From contig NZ_CP088262.1 in the NCBI RefSeq assembly GCF_021117365.1, positions 4,032,501-4,096,500 of the forward strand: 64,000 nucleotides of DNA. The letters are read 5' to 3'. Both the position numbers and the translations under genes were made by a program. The notes under the pieces were generated by a model. It saw nothing but the letters and a program-made list of their open reading frames with translations, searched no databases and was not told the DNA's origin. Shown here piece by piece: positions 53,888-62,946 of the stretch (positions are counted from its first letter, which is position 1; every line of letters begins with the position of its first letter). Source of the stretch: Nocardioides sp. cx-173 (GTDB taxonomy: Bacteria; Actinomycetota; Actinomycetes; Propionibacteriales; Nocardioidaceae).

Positions 53888-55552
53888 TCAGATGTCGCGC
53901 GGAGCCTTCGCGGCCAGGTGGCGCCCGGCCAGGTAGCCGGTGACCATGCTGGGCCCGACACAGCTGCCCCCGCCCGGGTAGGTTCCACCGAGGACCGAGG
54001 CGGAGGTGTTGCCCGAGGCGTACAGACCGTCCACGATCGGCTGGTCGTTGCCGAGCACCCGGGCGTCCGGGTCGATGCGCAGGCCGCCGTTCGTGCCGAT
54101 GGTGCCGGGCCACTGCTGGATGGCTCCGTAGGGGCCCTCGCCGATCGGATGGATGTCCACGGTCTCCGGACCGGTGAGCTTGCGCACCTGGGCGGGGTCG
54201 CCCCACTCGGGGTCCTCGCCCTTCTCGGCATGCTTGTCATAGGTGGAGACGGTCTCCTCCAGCACTGCCGGATCGACACCGATCTTCTCGGCGAGCTCCC
54301 CGATCGTGTTGGCGACCACCAGCCACTCGGGGGCCGGCGCACCGCCGGGGCCCTCGACCCGGACCTGGTCACCGGGGACGACCCGGGCGTCCTTGAGCAC
54401 GCCCTTGCCCCAGTGCTCGACGCCGAAGACGCACCACCCGGGAGCCTTGTTCGTGAAGCCCGGGTTGCGCTGGTCGAAGTGGCTGAACGGGTGCGAGAAG
54501 TCGTTGTAGGTGTAACCGCCGTGCATGAACCGCCGGCCGTGCTGGTTGACGATGATCGAGCCCGAGCCCAGGCTCATCTCCATCTGCGGCATCGGCCCGC
54601 CGTCCGGACGCTTCTCCCACGGGTCGTGCATCACGCCGTAGCTGAAGAAGCCGGTCATGCCGCCGAGCTTCGCCCCGACCTTCATCGCCATCTGGTGGCC
54701 GTCACCGGTGTTCGCCCAGGGGGTGACCGGCTGCACGTCGTACCCGAGGAAGGTCTTGACCATCTCCGGGTTCCACTCGAAGCCGCCACAGGCCAGCACG
54801 ACGCCACGGCGAGCGCCGACGCGCCTCTCCTTGCCGTCCTCGCCGACGACGACGCCGATGACCGCGCCGCTGTCGTCGGTGACCAGCTGGCGCGCCGGGG
54901 TCGACGGCCTGACGTCCACCTCTCGGTCGAGGAGCGCCTTGAGCAGCGGCGCGATGAGCGCGCCGCCCTTCCCGCGCCAGCCATCACGCTTGCGACGGGC
55001 GAGCTCCTCGTCGGTGATCGAGCCCTCGCCGTACGACACTTCCTGCGGCTCGATCCAGGGAGAGGGGTGTACCAGCGAGGCCCACTTCTCGCCGAGGCGC
55101 TCGCGTGCGGGATACGGCTGCGCCGAGCAGGTGCGCGGGAAGGCCTTGGTCCCCGGGATCCGGCCCGGGACGACCGAGTAGTAGTCGTCCAGCCCGGTGT
55201 GCGGCTTGGAGACGTACTCGGTGTGGGCCTCGAGGTACTGCAGCGCCTCGGGGGCGGAGTCGATGTAGACCTCGATCATGTGGGGGTCGGCCGCGCGGCC
55301 GTCCGAGAGACGAGTGACGTAGGCGAGCGCCTCGTCACGGGAGTCCTGGTCGGCGACATGGTGGTTGTTGGGGATCCACATGTCACCGCCCGACACCGCG
55401 GTGGTGCCGCCGATGTACTCCGCCTTCTCGACGACCAGCACCGTGGCGCCACCCTCGCGAGCGACGAGCGCGGAGGTGAGCGCACCGGCACCGCTGCCCA
55501 CCACGACGACGTCGACGACCTCGTCCCACCGGTTGTCCGAACTCGAACTCAT
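53888..55552 (-). CDS. KstD-like FAD-dependent dehydrogenase
   Basis: A 554-residue flavoprotein of the fumarate reductase/3-ketosteroid delta-1-dehydrogenase family. The FAD motif is VVVVGSGAGALTSALVAREG, followed by EKAEYIGGTTAVSGGDMW with PNN, and the FAD-contact end LYASGNTSASVLGGTYPGGG with GPSMVTGYLAG. The YPGGG block matches the family's catalytic tyrosine/glycine region. It may introduce a C=C bond next to a ring ketone. Whether the ligand is a steroid cannot be told. GAGGAGA precedes the ATG at 55552. Confidence 0.87.
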   Translation of the reverse strand: MSSSSDNRWDEVVDVVVVGSGAGALTSALVAREGGATVLVVEKAEYIGGTTAVSGGDMWIPNNHHVADQDSRDEALAYVTRLSDGRAADPHMIEVYIDSAPEALQYLEAHTEYVSKPHTGLDDYYSVVPGRIPGTKAFPRTCSAQPYPARERLGEKWASLVHPSPWIEPQEVSYGEGSITDEELARRKRDGWRGKGGALIAPLLKALLDREVDVRPSTPARQLVTDDSGAVIGVVVGEDGKERRVGARRGVVLACGGFEWNPEMVKTFLGYDVQPVTPWANTGDGHQMAMKVGAKLGGMTGFFSYGVMHDPWEKRPDGGPMPQMEMSLGSGSIIVNQHGRRFMHGGYTYNDFSHPFSHFDQRNPGFTNKAPGWCVFGVEHWGKGVLKDARVVPGDQVRVEGPGGAPAPEWLVVANTIGELAEKIGVDPAVLEETVSTYDKHAEKGEDPEWGDPAQVRKLTGPETVDIHPIGEGPYGAIQQWPGTIGTNGGLRIDPDARVLGNDQPIVDGLYASGNTSASVLGGTYPGGGSCVGPSMVTGYLAGRHLAAKAPRDI

Positions 55553-55680
55553 TGCGTCTCCTCACGTGTGCCGATCGTGCGCCGGCTGGCGGTCACCTGG
55601 ATCGTGCTCGCCACCCGCAGGTCGTGTCTCGACAGTGTTTTGCTCAGTGGGACCTGGCTGCCCGCCCGGGCGCGGCGGAT

Positions 55681-56394
55681 TCACTGGTCATCGTCGAAGC
55701 CGATCGTCATCTCGCCGCCGGTGTCCTCACGGACGAACCGGAAGGCACGTTCCGCGATCGCATCGGGATCACAGTCGCCGTTGCCCGCCATCACCGACCG
55801 ACCGATCGCTACGCGGCCGACGACGATCCCCTCGGACGCGAGGACCGCGTGCAGGCTGGCGATCCAGTTCCTCAGGCCGGCGGTGGAGATGCCGGCACTG
55901 GCCATCTCCGGGTGCAGTGCGTTCGCCGTACGACCGGCGGTGAAGAGCAGCACGCCCTCCCCCGCCTCGCGCATGCCCGGCAGCACCGCTCGGGTCGCCG
56001 TCAGCGCTCCCCCGATCGTCGTCTCGAACTGGGCCCGGGCCGCCTTCGCCGTCGTCTGCGCGGCTCCGGTCAAGCCCAGTGCGGAGAAGTCCAGCGGGTT
56101 GCCCGAGGCGCGCAGCGCGGGCCAGTCCGGCGCCGGGCAGTAGCAGAGAGCCCCGATCGGGCCGAGCTCGGCGGCCGCGGTCAGCAGGGCCGTGGTCAGG
56201 CCCGCCTCATCGGTGACATCGGCACGGTAGGTGCCGACCGTGAGGCCCTCGGCCCGCAGGTCCTCGGCCACCGCGGCGAGCTTCTCCTCGTTGCGCGCCA
56301 CCAGGGCGACGGGGCGGCCCTCGCGACCGAACCGGCGAGCGAGCGAACGGCCAAGCCCGGGACCGGCACCGACGACGGCGACTGGGGAAAGCAT
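55681..56394 (-). CDS. SDR-fold protein lacking catalytic Tyr and Lys
   Basis: A 237-residue Rossmann protein. The cofactor loop VVGAGPGLGRSLARRFGREG is intact, but the catalytic segment reads FTAGRTANALHPEMASAGIS. Aligned without gaps to the ordinary SDR at 38862, the catalytic Ser is Gly, Tyr is Ala and Lys is Thr. The end shows EDTGGEMTIGFDDDQ, an acidic tail. It may be a binding or regulatory protein for a CoA intermediate. GAGGAG precedes the ATG at 56394. It lies 128 bases upstream of the KstD-like gene on the same strand. Confidence 0.8.
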   Translation of the reverse strand: MLSPVAVVGAGPGLGRSLARRFGREGRPVALVARNEEKLAAVAEDLRAEGLTVGTYRADVTDEAGLTTALLTAAAELGPIGALCYCPAPDWPALRASGNPLDFSALGLTGAAQTTAKAARAQFETTIGGALTATRAVLPGMREAGEGVLLFTAGRTANALHPEMASAGISTAGLRNWIASLHAVLASEGIVVGRVAIGRSVMAGNGDCDPDAIAERAFRFVREDTGGEMTIGFDDDQ

Positions 56395-56446
56395 GGGGAC
56401 TCCTCTCGGCGCCAGGGGCGCGTCTTCTCCCGAGGCACGCTGGATT

Positions 56447-56463
56447 AGGTTGTCAATATAACT
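56447..56463. promoter_or_regulatory. Island operator, site F
   Basis: AGGTTGTC-A-ATATAACT: the right arm matches ATCTAACT at 7 of 8 bases, the left arm at 4 of 8. It lies 53 bases upstream of the SDR start at 56394, in the divergent control region that also serves the acyl-CoA ligase. Confidence 0.45.
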
Positions 56464-56515
56464 GTTTCCCCGCTGCGGCGCGCGCGCGACGGCAGGACGG
56501 GGCTACTTGCGCTTG

Positions 56516-56529
56516 ATTAGTTACCTAAT
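56516..56529. promoter_or_regulatory. Palindrome ATTAG-TTAC-CTAAT, site G
   Basis: A perfect 5-base inverted repeat with a 4-base spacer, 85 bases upstream of the acyl-CoA ligase start. Its TTAG/CTAA arms are the core of the island element, but the spacing is one base shorter (N4 rather than N5). It may bind the same or a related regulator. Confidence 0.4.
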
Positions 56530-56613
56530 TGCACTAAAGTGCTCCCCGGTGGCCCCACCCACCTATCGGAGCCAGTGACGCATGGCGGCGCGGGAAGCTG
56601 CCCGGGAGAGTGA

Positions 56614-58179
56614 ATGAACGTCCGAACCGCCAGAAGCGCACAGGCGCAGCGCGCCTCGAGCCTGCTGCAAGCCCGACTCGAGCAGGTGCTGGGCCTGGAC
56701 CCCCAGGCCATCGCGATGACCTACAAGCAGACGACGTTCCAGTGGTCGTTCTACGCCGATGCCATCGCCGACCTGAACGCCCTGGTCGCCGAGCACCCCG
56801 AGGTGCTCCGGATCGGCATCGTCCTGCGCAACCGCCCCGGTCCGGTGGCGGCGCTGATCGCCACCGTCGGCACCGGGCGCGAGGTGGTCACGCTCAGTCC
56901 GCACCTGGGCGACGTCGGCCTGGCGCAGGACATCCTCGACCTGGCCCCCGACGTGGTCATCGCCGAGGACGAGGACTGGGCCAGGGAGCCGATGCGGGAC
57001 GCGGCACGCTCGGTGCTGGCCATCGCGCTGCGTAGCGGCGTGGACCGGGCCCTGTCGCCCCACCCGGCCGACTGGGTGGCCGCCCCCAGTCCGCTGCCTC
57101 CGTCGGACACCGCCGTGCTGATGATGACGAGCGGGACGACGGGGCGTCCGAAGCGGGTCGACCTGACCTACGACCGGGTCGTGGCCGCCTTCCAGGCCGG
57201 CGGCCTGAAGCTCGACGCGGACCACAGCCCCCGCCAGCTCCGCGAGGGCCACGCCATCCTCTGGGCCTCTCTGGTCCACATCAGCGGTCTCTACTTCGCA
57301 CTCTCCAACGCGCTGGAGGCCCGGCCGATCGCCGTCCTCGAGAAGTTCGACGTGGGCGCGTGGGTGGCGCTGGTCAACGAGCACCAGCCGCGCTTCGTGC
57401 GGCTGGCGCCGACTGCCATCCGCATGGTCCTGGAGGCGAACGTCCCGACCGAGGTCTTCAGCGGAATGCGGGCGATCGGTTCGGGCTCGGCGCCGCTCCC
57501 TGTCGAGCTCGTGGACGAGTTCGAGCAGCGCTACGGGGTGCCGGTGCTCGGCACCTACGGCGCGACCGAGTTCGCCGGCGCCATCGCCGGCTGGACCTTG
57601 AAGGACAAGAAGGCCTGGGGCGAGCACAAACGCGGGAGCGTCGGGCGCGCCTACCACGACATCGAGCTGCGCGTCGTCGACCGCGACACCGGTGAGGTGC
57701 TGCCGGCGGGAGAGGCCGGCATCCTGGAGGCCCGAGGCGGCCAGCTCCCGACCGTGAACGGCAACTGGTTGCGGACCACGGATCTCGCCGTCCTCGACGA
57801 TGACGGCTTCCTGTTCATCCGGGGCCGGGCAGACGACGCGATCAACCGCGGCGGCTTCAAGGTCCCGCCGAGCGTGATCGAGGACGCGCTGCGTGAGCAC
57901 CCCGCCGTCGCCGAGGCCGCGGCCCTCGGCCTGCCCCACCTGCGACTGGGACAGGTGCCGGTGGTCGCGGTCACCCTGGTCGCCCCTGCAACGGAGGACG
58001 AGCTCATGGAGTACCTCGCCGAACGGCTCACCAGCTACCAGCGGCCGGTCTCGCTCCGGGTGGTCGACGAGCTGCCCCTCACCCCCTCGCTCAAGGTGAG
58101 CCGCCCCTTGGTGCGCGAGCTCTACTTCAGCGACGCCCACGACGACGTCGACGTCGTCCCGACGGGGGCGCGCTCGTGA
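56614..58179 (+). CDS. AMP-forming acyl-CoA ligase
   Basis: A 521-residue ANL-superfamily enzyme that activates a carboxylic acid with ATP and CoA. The phosphate loop is MMTSGTTGRPKRVDLTYD, the A5-type motif LGTYGATEFAGAI, the A8 hinge INRGGFKVPPSVIED, and the catalytic Lys in PLTPSLKVSR. The ATG at 56614 follows GGGAGAG. It overlaps the MaoC gene by 4 bases (GTGA), so ligase and hydratase are co-expressed. The substrate is unknown. Confidence 0.92.
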   Translation: MNVRTARSAQAQRASSLLQARLEQVLGLDPQAIAMTYKQTTFQWSFYADAIADLNALVAEHPEVLRIGIVLRNRPGPVAALIATVGTGREVVTLSPHLGDVGLAQDILDLAPDVVIAEDEDWAREPMRDAARSVLAIALRSGVDRALSPHPADWVAAPSPLPPSDTAVLMMTSGTTGRPKRVDLTYDRVVAAFQAGGLKLDADHSPRQLREGHAILWASLVHISGLYFALSNALEARPIAVLEKFDVGAWVALVNEHQPRFVRLAPTAIRMVLEANVPTEVFSGMRAIGSGSAPLPVELVDEFEQRYGVPVLGTYGATEFAGAIAGWTLKDKKAWGEHKRGSVGRAYHDIELRVVDRDTGEVLPAGEAGILEARGGQLPTVNGNWLRTTDLAVLDDDGFLFIRGRADDAINRGGFKVPPSVIEDALREHPAVAEAAALGLPHLRLGQVPVVAVTLVAPATEDELMEYLAERLTSYQRPVSLRVVDELPLTPSLKVSRPLVRELYFSDAHDDVDVVPTGARS

Positions 58180-59420
58180 GCGGCGAGCGCGCCGACTTCG
58201 GCGTCCTCACCGACGACGCGTTCACCCGGTCCCGGGCGCGGATCGGCATCCCGCTGAGGACCGACCCGCCGCACATCACCGAGGTGCACGCGGATGCCAC
58301 CCGGCACTTCGCCTACGGCTACGGCGACGACAACCCGCTGTACTGCGACCCGGAGTACGCGAAGAACACTCGGTGGGGTGCGCTGCTCGCACCGCCCACG
58401 TTCCTCTACTGCATGGGCGAGAACGCTGCCGGGCCCCTCACGCCCGAGCAGAAGCAGCTGCTCAAGGGCGACCCGTTCGCGGGCCTGGGGTCCTACCAGG
58501 CCGTCATGGAGTTCGAGTTCTACCGACCGCTCATGGCCGGCGACCGGTGTCGGGCACTGCGGACGCAGGTCGGGGCGCAGGAGAAGGCGAGCCGGTTCGG
58601 AGGGCGCACGGCCCACGTGACGCACGACTTCCTCTACACGAACGGTCACGGCGAGGTGGTCGGCCTGCGGCGCGGCACCTGGATCAACGCCGAGCGACAC
58701 ACGAGCAAGGACCGATCGAAGAAGAGCGACGACCGCTCCGGACCCAGCTTCGAGCCCTACACCGAGGAGCAGCTGGCCGAGATCGACGCGGCGTACGACG
58801 CCGAGGTCCGCCGCGGCGCAGAGACCCGCTACTTCGAGGACGTCGAGGTAGGCGACGAGATCCAGCCTCGGGTGAAGGGGCCGCTGACGACCACCGACCT
58901 GATCGTCTGGCACATCGGCTGGGGCATGCAGCTGACCCCGCCGGGCACCTTCGCGATCGCCCGGCGCATCCGCCGCAAGGTCCCGGGGCTCTATCCGCCC
59001 AATGCGCGCAACATCCCCGACACGGTGCAGCGGCTGCACTGGGACCGCGAGCGCGCGGAGGAGCTCGGGATCCCGATGAACTACGACTACGGCGGCATGC
59101 GCGAGACCTGGCTGGCGCACGCCCTCACCGACTGGATGGGCGACGACGGCTGGCTGTTCAAGCTGCGCTGCGAGCACCGCAGGTTCAACTACATCGGGGA
59201 CACCACCTGGGTGCGCGGCACGGTCGTGGACAAGGTCCAGGTCGACGGCCGCCACGAGGTGCACCTGGAGATCAGCTGCGCGAACCAGCGGGGCGAGGTG
59301 ACCACCCCGGGAACCGCCGTCGTGCTGCTACCGACGCGTGCGGACGCGGTGGTCCTGCCCAAGCCCGAGGTGGACGACCTGGAGGGGCTTCTCGCCGCGG
59401 AGATCGCCCGCTTCGCCTGA
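58176..59420 (+). CDS. MaoC-like double hot-dog hydratase
   Basis: A 414-residue protein with two hot-dog modules. The first (about residues 25-165) has HFAYGYGDDNPLYCDPEY and LLAPPTFLYCMGENAAG, close to the MaoC N-terminal dehydratase pattern. The second (about 220-400) has YFEDVEVGDEIQPRVKGPLTTTDLIVW. Such proteins hydrate enoyl-CoAs, including bulky ring-derived ones. The GTG start is coupled to the ligase. It is convergent with the crotonase at 59432, 11 bases apart. Confidence 0.87.
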   Translation: MSGERADFGVLTDDAFTRSRARIGIPLRTDPPHITEVHADATRHFAYGYGDDNPLYCDPEYAKNTRWGALLAPPTFLYCMGENAAGPLTPEQKQLLKGDPFAGLGSYQAVMEFEFYRPLMAGDRCRALRTQVGAQEKASRFGGRTAHVTHDFLYTNGHGEVVGLRRGTWINAERHTSKDRSKKSDDRSGPSFEPYTEEQLAEIDAAYDAEVRRGAETRYFEDVEVGDEIQPRVKGPLTTTDLIVWHIGWGMQLTPPGTFAIARRIRRKVPGLYPPNARNIPDTVQRLHWDRERAEELGIPMNYDYGGMRETWLAHALTDWMGDDGWLFKLRCEHRRFNYIGDTTWVRGTVVDKVQVDGRHEVHLEISCANQRGEVTTPGTAVVLLPTRADAVVLPKPEVDDLEGLLAAEIARFA

Positions 59421-59431
59421 CCGCAGCAGGG

Positions 59432-60211
59432 TCAGCGCAGGGTCCACTTCGGCTTGACGAACCCGTCGCGGGAGACCTCGGCCTTGCCGATCGGATTGCC
59501 GATGCTGGTGTAGTTGAGCCCCACGGCCTGCGCGGTCGCCCGGTCCATGTCGAGGGTCTCCCAGATCGCCTTGACGGTCCCCTGCACCGCGGCCGCGGGC
59601 TTGGCCGCGATGATCCGCGCGATCTCGTCCGCCCGGCTGTGCAGCTCGGCGAACGGGACCAGCTCCGACACCAGGCCGATCTCTCGGGCCCGCTCCGCCG
59701 ACATCCGCTCGTCCAGGCCCAGCAGTGCCCAGCGCAGGACCTCGCCCAGCGGGATCTTGCGGGCGAGCCCGATGGGCTCGAGCGCCGACGTGAGCCCGTA
59801 GGAGACGTGCGGGTCGAAGAAGGTGGCGTCGTCGGCACTGATGACGATGTCGCAGTCGTTGACCCAGTAGAAGGCGCCGCCCGCCACCATGCCCTGCAGG
59901 GCGGCGACGACCGGCTTCCAGACCTTGTTGTGCTTCGGGCTGAGGCTGAGCCCCGGGTCATCGAGGCTCCAGACGTTCTCCGCCATGTCGAAGCCCTCGG
60001 TCACGTCGAGCCCGGTGGAGAAGGCACGATCGCCGGCCGCCCGCAGGACCACGACGTGGATCGCGTCGTCGGAGCGGACCCGGTGCCAGATCTCGCGGAA
60101 CTCGTCCAGCATTCGCTGATTGAACGAGTTCAGCTTCTCGGGGCGGTTGAGCGTGATCGTCGCGACGGCGTCCGAGACCTCGAAGTTCACCGTCTGAAAG
60201 CTGTCGCCCAC
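59432..60211 (-). CDS. Enoyl-CoA hydratase/isomerase (crotonase)
   Basis: A 259-residue crotonase: ATITLNRPEKLNSFNQRMLDEF, oxyanion loops FSTGLDVTEGFD and GMVAGGAFYWVNDCD, and the TFFDPHVSYGLTSALEP segment. Where many hydratases carry the second catalytic Glu, this one reads FDPHVSYG (Asp/His), so the reaction may differ, for example hydrolysis, isomerisation or dechlorination-like chemistry. I chose the GTG at 60211 with GAGGAG upstream; a TTG at 60235 would lie within the operator. Divergent from the acyl-CoA dehydrogenase. Confidence 0.87.
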   Translation of the reverse strand: MGDSFQTVNFEVSDAVATITLNRPEKLNSFNQRMLDEFREIWHRVRSDDAIHVVVLRAAGDRAFSTGLDVTEGFDMAENVWSLDDPGLSLSPKHNKVWKPVVAALQGMVAGGAFYWVNDCDIVISADDATFFDPHVSYGLTSALEPIGLARKIPLGEVLRWALLGLDERMSAERAREIGLVSELVPFAELHSRADEIARIIAAKPAAAVQGTVKAIWETLDMDRATAQAVGLNYTSIGNPIGKAEVSRDGFVKPKWTLR

Positions 60212-60237
60212 CACTGCTCCTCGCCGTCGCTGCAAAT

Positions 60238-60254
60238 AGTTAGATGATTAGATA
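60238..60254. promoter_or_regulatory. Island operator, site H (perfect half-site)
   Basis: AGTTAGAT at 60238-60245 equals the left arm exactly, followed by G and ATTAGATA. On the other strand the same arm reads ATCTAACT. It lies between the divergent crotonase (26 bases upstream) and acyl-CoA dehydrogenase (58 bases), so it may control both. Confidence 0.5.
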
Positions 60255-60311
60255 CTATCGCCCTTCCGGCGCCCGACAAGTACCCGACCACTGCGAGGTA
60301 GCTCCGTCACC

Positions 60312-61388
60312 ATGGACTTCGAACTGACCGACGAGCAGCAGAGTCTCCGCGAGGTCTCTCGCAGCATGCTCGAGGCGAATTGCCCGCCGCAACTGGTACG
60401 CGACCTCGCCGAGTCGGGCAAGGACGTCGACGACAAGGTGTGGCAGCGAGGCGCCGAGCTCGGCTGGCTGGGCCTGTCCGTCCCCGAGGCGCAGGGCGGC
60501 TCCGGCCAGGGACTCGTCGAGCTCTGCCTGGTCGCCGAGGAGCTCGGTCGGGCCGGAGCCACCGGCGCCTTCGTCGACACCGCCCTCACCGCGGCCACGC
60601 TGGCGCAGTACGGCGCCTTCCGCGAAGTCGTGACCGGCCTCTCGGAGGGCCACCTGCACGCAAGCACGGTCAGCCGGGGGGTCACCGCGACCCCCGGCCC
60701 CGACGGGGGCCTCGTCCTGGATGGCCACTGCGCGGCCGTGCACGCCGCGGCCTCAGCAGACCTGCTGCTCGTGGCGGCAGCCGCCGAGGGCGGCGCCGGC
60801 GGTGGCTGGCTGGTGCTCGTCGACGCGAGCGTCGCCACCGTGACGCCACGCCGGACGCTGGACGAGACCCGACGCTGGTACGGCGTCGGCTTCGACCGGA
60901 CGCCGGTGCCGGCGACCAGGATCCTCACCGACGACCCTGCTCGTGTACAGGGGCTGCAGGACGCCCTGGCCGTGCTGACGGCCGCCGACGCGCTGGGCGT
61001 CGGTGAGTGGCTGCTGGACACCACGGTCGATTACGTGAAGGTGCGCGAGCAGTTCGGCCGCCCGTTGGGCAGCTTCCAGGCGGTCAAGCACAAGGCGGCG
61101 GACATGCTGATCACCATGCGTGCGGCCACCGCGGCGACCTACTACGCCGCGATGGCGCTCGACGCCGGCACGCCGGAGGCGTCCCGGTCGGCGAGCGTGG
61201 CCAAGGCGTTCGTCACCGAGGGCGCCAGTGCCGTGGCGGGCGAGGCCCTGCAGACGCTCGGGGGGATCGGCTTCACCTGGGAGCACGACCTGCATCTCTA
61301 CCTGCGCCGGGCGAAGGTGGACGAGCTGCTGCACGGCACCATCGCCGAGCACCACGAGCGGGTCACCGCGCTGAGCGAGCGCGCGTAG
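60312..61388 (+). CDS. Acyl-CoA dehydrogenase (FadE-like), possibly one half of a heteromer
   Basis: A 358-residue acyl-CoA dehydrogenase. It has the N-terminal helical domain (MDFELTDEQQSLREVSRSML), the middle beta domain, and a C-terminal domain with YVKVREQFGRPLGSFQAVKHKAAD and LGGIGFTWEHDLHLYLRRAK. The catalytic-base block, usually YEGT, reads LLHGT, so the common Glu is His. Steroid-type FadE enzymes are often two-subunit assemblies with only one base. No partner is visible in the window. It is convergent with the acyl-CoA synthetase. Confidence 0.9.
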   Translation: MDFELTDEQQSLREVSRSMLEANCPPQLVRDLAESGKDVDDKVWQRGAELGWLGLSVPEAQGGSGQGLVELCLVAEELGRAGATGAFVDTALTAATLAQYGAFREVVTGLSEGHLHASTVSRGVTATPGPDGGLVLDGHCAAVHAAASADLLLVAAAAEGGAGGGWLVLVDASVATVTPRRTLDETRRWYGVGFDRTPVPATRILTDDPARVQGLQDALAVLTAADALGVGEWLLDTTVDYVKVREQFGRPLGSFQAVKHKAADMLITMRAATAATYYAAMALDAGTPEASRSASVAKAFVTEGASAVAGEALQTLGGIGFTWEHDLHLYLRRAKVDELLHGTIAEHHERVTALSERA

Positions 61389-61416
61389 GGTCCCCCCGCG
61401 CGCCCGATGGCAGGGC

Positions 61417-62934
61417 TCAGCTGCCGGACAGGGTGCTCTCGGCGAGGAGCTCGGGGACCCGGCGGCGCAGCAGCTTGCCGGTCTCGGTGCGCGGGAGCTC
61501 GTCGACGAGCCAGATCCGGTCCGGCGTCTTGCTCGAGCGCAGCGACTCTCGCGCGAACTCGCGCAGGACGTCGAGGTCGACGGTGTGGCCGGTGCGGATC
61601 ACGACCGCCGCCTGGATCCGCTGTCCCCACTCCTCGTCGGGCGTCCCGAACACCACCGCGTCGCCGACGGCGGGGTGCCGCAGCAGCACGTCCTCGATCT
61701 CGGCCGGGGCGATGTTCTCCGCCCCGCGGATGATCGTGTCATCGCTGCGGCCGCCGATGAACAGGTAGCCGTCGGGGTCGAGGTAGCCCTCGTCGCGGGT
61801 GTCGAAGAACCCGCGCTCGTCGACCATCCGGCCGACGCCGGCGTACTCGGCCGACACCTGCTCGCCCCGCACGCAGATCCGACCCGCCTCGCCGGCAGGG
61901 AGCACCTCGCCGTCGACACCGCGGATCTCCAGCTCGACGCCGGGCAACGGCTTCCCGGCCGAGGAGAGCCGGGAGCGCACAGCCGGGTCCGGCGAGGCGA
62001 GCGCCTCGCGGTGCTCCTCCGGGCCGAAGAGGGTGATGGTGGAGCTGGTCTCGGTCAGGCCGTAGGCATTGACGAAGCCGACGTCGGGCCACGCACTCAA
62101 CGCGCGCTCGATGAGCGCGGAGGGCATCGGCGCGCCTCCGTACGAGAGGGAGCGCAGCGAGGGCACCGGCGCGTCGCCCGCGGAGTCGATGATCCGCGCG
62201 AGCATCGTCGGCACGACCATCGCACTGGTCACCGCCTGCTCTTGCACGGTCTGCAGCCACTCCTGGGCCGTGAACGACTCCAGCACCAGGGTCCGGCGGC
62301 CCGCGTAGAGGTTGGTGATCACGTTGGCGACCGCGGCGATGTGGTACGGCGGCACGCTCACGAGCGCTGCATCCGTCTCGTCGGCCGAGGCGAAGTCCAC
62401 CGTGCCGAGCACGTACGACGTCAGGTTGGCGTGCCGCAGCAGCACGCCCTTGGGCTCCGAGGTGGTGCCGCTGGTGTAGATGACGACGGCGACGTCCGCC
62501 TCGTCCAGGTCCTCGATGCCGTCGACGGGCTCGTCGACGGGTTGCGGATCGGTCGCCGTCAATGCGAGCCAGTCCGCGATGGTGATGGCCTCGATGCCAT
62601 TGCGCGCGAGGTGAGTCAGGGCCTCCGGGTCGGCGATGCCCAGAGCTCCGCGGTGCTTCACCAGCAGGGCATCGAGCTGCGCCTCACCCAGTCGGTAGTT
62701 GAGCGGGACGAGCGGGACACCCGCGCGCGCCGCGGCGAAGAGGGCGACCGGGAAGGCGGGGCCGTTCACGCCGAGGTAGACGACGCCGGAGGCGCCCCGC
62801 CTGCGCAGGGCGGCCGCGCCGGCATCGGCACGCCGGGACAGCTCCTCGGCGGTGATCCCGTCGGCCCGGGAGCCGATCAGCACCCGGTCGCCGAAGCCGT
62901 CGGCAGCCATGTCCAGCAGGAGGGTGAGCCGCAT
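61417..62934 (-). CDS. Acyl-CoA synthetase (AMP-forming), second copy
   Basis: A 505-residue ANL enzyme with a complete motif set: VVIYTSGTTSEPKGVLLRHANL (phosphate loop), NAYGLTETSSTITLFGP, DEGYLDPDGYLFIGGRSDD, the hinge IIRGAENIAPAEIEDVLL and the catalytic Lys in LPRTETGKLLRR. It differs clearly from the ligase at 56614, so it may activate a different intermediate. The ATG at 62934 lies 12 bases after the small hypothetical gene's stop. Confidence 0.92.
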   Translation of the reverse strand: MRLTLLLDMAADGFGDRVLIGSRADGITAEELSRRADAGAAALRRRGASGVVYLGVNGPAFPVALFAAARAGVPLVPLNYRLGEAQLDALLVKHRGALGIADPEALTHLARNGIEAITIADWLALTATDPQPVDEPVDGIEDLDEADVAVVIYTSGTTSEPKGVLLRHANLTSYVLGTVDFASADETDAALVSVPPYHIAAVANVITNLYAGRRTLVLESFTAQEWLQTVQEQAVTSAMVVPTMLARIIDSAGDAPVPSLRSLSYGGAPMPSALIERALSAWPDVGFVNAYGLTETSSTITLFGPEEHREALASPDPAVRSRLSSAGKPLPGVELEIRGVDGEVLPAGEAGRICVRGEQVSAEYAGVGRMVDERGFFDTRDEGYLDPDGYLFIGGRSDDTIIRGAENIAPAEIEDVLLRHPAVGDAVVFGTPDEEWGQRIQAAVVIRTGHTVDLDVLREFARESLRSSKTPDRIWLVDELPRTETGKLLRRRVPELLAESTLSGS

Positions 62935-62946
62935 CGTGCGCGCCGA

